Shown here: positions 6,395 to 7,548 of the stretch, in pieces
Layout of the letters: each line of letters opens with the position of its first letter
Numbering within the stretch: position 1 is the first letter of the stretch
Source: a bacterium
GTDB lineage: Bacteria > Babelota > Babeliae > Babelales > RVW-14
NCBI GenBank assembly: GCA_023249895.1
Contig: JAHFBS010000016.1
Span: forward strand, 1-7,548
Direction: 5' to 3'
Length of the DNA stretch: 7,548 nt
Translations under genes and position numbers: made by a program
The notes under the pieces: generated by a model
Seen by the model: only the letters and a program-made list of their open reading frames with translations
The model's database searches: none
Told to the model about the DNA's origin: nothing

Positions 6395-7180
6395 ATGTTG
6401 CGTAAAGTGATGATAGCGATGCTTATTGGATCAACCCTTTCACTGTGTAGTGCCATGCAGACTCCATCGGTGAACGATATTGATGATCTGCCGAACTATT
6501 ATGCGTATCTGGTAAATTGTTTAGTACAGCAGCAGTTATTCTCGGGTTATGGATTCAAAGTAAAAAAATGCAAAGTATTGCCACTTACCGATTGGTATGA
6601 CAGTAAAATTTGCGACATTTTGAACAAAAATCTGCAAGCACCTCTTGAGCTTCATGATTTTGGCACTGGTATAAATCAACGTGCAACGAGTGATGAACAA
6701 GGTAATCGGCATGCTTTGCAATCTGGCATCGAGTTGTGGTTGGGCGAGTTTGACATGCCTATTTATCTTAACGGTCTTTCGTTTGCATACATAGACGTCA
6801 TCGAAGATTTGAAAAGCGGCTGGGAACAATCAACCTTAAAAGAGCATCCCGATATTATGTTTCAGCAACCGGGAAAGAATTGGCTTCTTTTTATAAAAAA
6901 ACAACGTCTTATCGAAGAAGATTCATTGATAAGATTTTTGGCTATGAAATTTAATCTTGCAACAAAAGTCGACTCTATGTGCGAATGGTTGAAAGAGCCT
7001 TCGGGATTTGAAGAACGTGGGATACCGTATCTTTGGATTAGAGCGGACGCGCTAGAAGAGGTTCAGAAAAAGTTTAAGTTTTGTCTTTCTAAGACTAAGC
7101 GGGATGATAGTGACCAAAAGAAGGATGACGAATCTGAAGCAAAACGGCCTAGAGTGAAAAAAACTGAGGCAACAACTTGA
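6395..7180 (+). CDS. Exported protein of unknown function with charged, NLS-like C-terminal tail
   Basis: I do not recognise this family. Starting at ATG 6395 it has 261 residues; starting at 6380 would add MKGLS. The N-terminus, MLRK plus a hydrophobic core ending LSLCSA-MQ, is a typical Sec signal peptide with likely cleavage after residue 20. The cysteine is not in a good lipobox (preceding residues LSL), so a lipoprotein is unlikely. The mature part (~21-225) is a mixed, soluble-looking domain without repeats or membrane segments; it is fairly rich in Trp and has scattered cysteines. From ~233 the protein becomes highly charged and low in complexity (KTKRDDSDQKKDDESEA), ending in KRPRVKK (250-256; nt 7142-7162) and KTEATT. 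That basic cluster resembles a monopartite or bipartite nuclear-localisation signal. The gene is 27 nt after the transporter and probably co-transcribed. Possible roles are a periplasmic protein or a secreted host-directed factor; neither is shown. Confidence 0.85.
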   Translation: MLRKVMIAMLIGSTLSLCSAMQTPSVNDIDDLPNYYAYLVNCLVQQQLFSGYGFKVKKCKVLPLTDWYDSKICDILNKNLQAPLELHDFGTGINQRATSDEQGNRHALQSGIELWLGEFDMPIYLNGLSFAYIDVIEDLKSGWEQSTLKEHPDIMFQQPGKNWLLFIKKQRLIEEDSLIRFLAMKFNLATKVDSMCEWLKEPSGFEERGIPYLWIRADALEEVQKKFKFCLSKTKRDDSDQKKDDESEAKRPRVKKTEATT

Positions 7181-7194
7181 ATATGTGTCTCTTT

Positions 7195-7223
7195 TTGGCA
7201 GCTGCCTAGAAGCTTGTTATACT
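7195..7223 (+). promoter_or_regulatory. Sigma70-type promoter for mnmA
   Basis: TTGGCA (7195-7200), a 17-nt spacer, then TATACT (7218-7223), each 5/6 to consensus, with an extended -10 TGT at 7215-7217. The predicted start is near 7230, giving a ~45-nt leader before ATG 7275. A perfect 10-bp palindrome GGCAGCTGCC (7197-7206) overlaps the -35, and CCACGTGG (7229-7236) lies at the expected start site. These could be operators or chance. Confidence 0.7.
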
Positions 7224-7274
7224 CTTATCCACGTGGGGTTTGGGTAGATCTTAATAACCAAATGTGACCAAAAA

Positions 7275-7548
7275 ATGAAGATAGCAGTACTTCTTTCCGG
7301 TGGCGTTGATAGCTCGGTAGCCTTGCGTTTTTTGCAAGATCAAGGCCACGATGTTACTGCGTTTTATCTTAAGATTTGGCTTGAAGATGAACTTGCCTAT
7401 CTTGGTTCATGTCCATGGGAAGAGGACTTGCGATTTGTAGATGCCGTATGTAAGCAGGCGGGTGTTCCTTATCAGGTAATTCCTTTGCAGCGTGAGTATT
7501 GGGATAATGTGGTGGCTTATACCATTGCAGAGGTAAAAGCCGGTCGTA
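7275..7548 (+). CDS. mnmA: tRNA-specific 2-thiouridylase MnmA, 3'-partial
   Basis: MnmA activates U34 of Lys, Glu and Gln tRNAs by adenylation and replaces the 2-oxygen with sulfur, which supports accurate decoding. Only the first 91 codons plus one base are present, and the frame is open to the right edge. The N-terminus [20 protein letters not shown] contains the PP-loop ATP-binding motif SGGVDSS (8-14). [10 protein letters not shown] (30-39) and CPWEEDL (46-52) follow, then [19 protein letters not shown] and the start of the AGR segment that normally precedes the catalytic Cys region. The LKIW and CPWEEDL wording matches the plant and cyanobacterial-like branch of MnmA better than the E. 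coli type, which usually reads MKNW. No convincing Shine-Dalgarno precedes the ATG, although the promoter upstream is good. The catalytic cysteines and C-terminal domains lie outside the window. Confidence 0.93.
   Translation, partial: MKIAVLLSGGVDSSVALRFLQDQGHDVTAFYLKIWLEDELAYLGSCPWEEDLRFVDAVCKQAGVPYQVIPLQREYWDNVVAYTIAEVKAGR

Noticed and set aside
6395..6460. Lipoprotein signal in the exported unknown (cysteine in LSLCSA)
   Set aside because: The residue before Cys is Leu, not Gly, Ala or Ser, so the lipobox is poor. Ordinary signal peptidase I cleavage after CSA is more likely.
7181..7274. Intrinsic terminator or RNA gene between the exported unknown and mnmA
   Set aside because: The GGCAGCTGCC dyad has no loop and no following T-run, and no tRNA-like fold is apparent. 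The segment reads better as a promoter.
1..7548. CRISPR array, transposon ends, tRNA or rRNA genes
   Set aside because: I found no spaced direct repeats, transposase motifs, terminal inverted repeats or RNA-gene signatures by eye, and coding sequence fills nearly all of the window.

Overview
The window looks like a gene-dense bacterial chromosome segment with moderate to low GC. Intergenic gaps are short and Shine-Dalgarno sites are clear (AGGAGG, AGGAAGGA, GAAAGGG). The gene mix is housekeeping translation genes (rpmE, prfA, mnmA), a phosphoglucose/phosphomannose isomerase of the kind best known from archaea, a multi-pass membrane protein with eight TPRs, a Sec-exported ankyrin protein, a concentrative nucleoside transporter, and an unrecognised exported protein with a nuclear-localisation-like tail. 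Ankyrin repeats plus nucleoside scavenging suggest a host-dependent bacterium. My best guess is Candidatus Dependentiae (TM6) or a similar protist-associated lineage. This is inferred from gene content only; no 16S or other decisive marker is present.

Layout. 1-1959 (+): TMTC/GT-C-like membrane protein, cut by the left edge, with a C-terminal TPR solenoid. 1992-3002 (+): bifunctional PGI/PMI. 3017-3241 (+): ribosomal protein L31. These three have gaps of 32 and 14 nt and probably form one operon, closed by a strong stem-loop at 3259-3301. 3342-4415 (+): release factor 1. 4430-5038 (-): exported ankyrin protein, converging on prfA with only 14 nt between stop codons. 5039-5137: divergent control region. 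5138-6367 (+): nucleoside transporter with a GTG start. 6395-7180 (+): exported protein of unknown function, 27 nt downstream and probably co-transcribed. 7195-7223: a good sigma70-type promoter. 7275-7548 (+): start of mnmA, cut by the right edge.

How the genes may work together. PGI/PMI interconverts hexose phosphates and can supply mannose-6-phosphate. Its neighbour belongs to a family that includes lipid-linked mannosyltransferases, so the pair may serve surface glycosylation. The nucleoside transporter fits salvage from a host. The ankyrin protein and the 6395-7180 protein are the two candidates for host interaction.

I corrected several gene boundaries: the first gene runs in from the left edge rather than starting at the GTG at 28; prfA starts at ATG 3342 rather than TTG 3336; the exported unknown starts at ATG 6395 rather than 6380; and the partial mnmA at 7275 is included. 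I see no tRNA, rRNA, CRISPR array, insertion sequence or long DNA repeat, and no gene-free stretch longer than about 100 bases. No wholly new multi-gene system is demonstrated. The most promising lead is the exported protein with the NLS-like tail.
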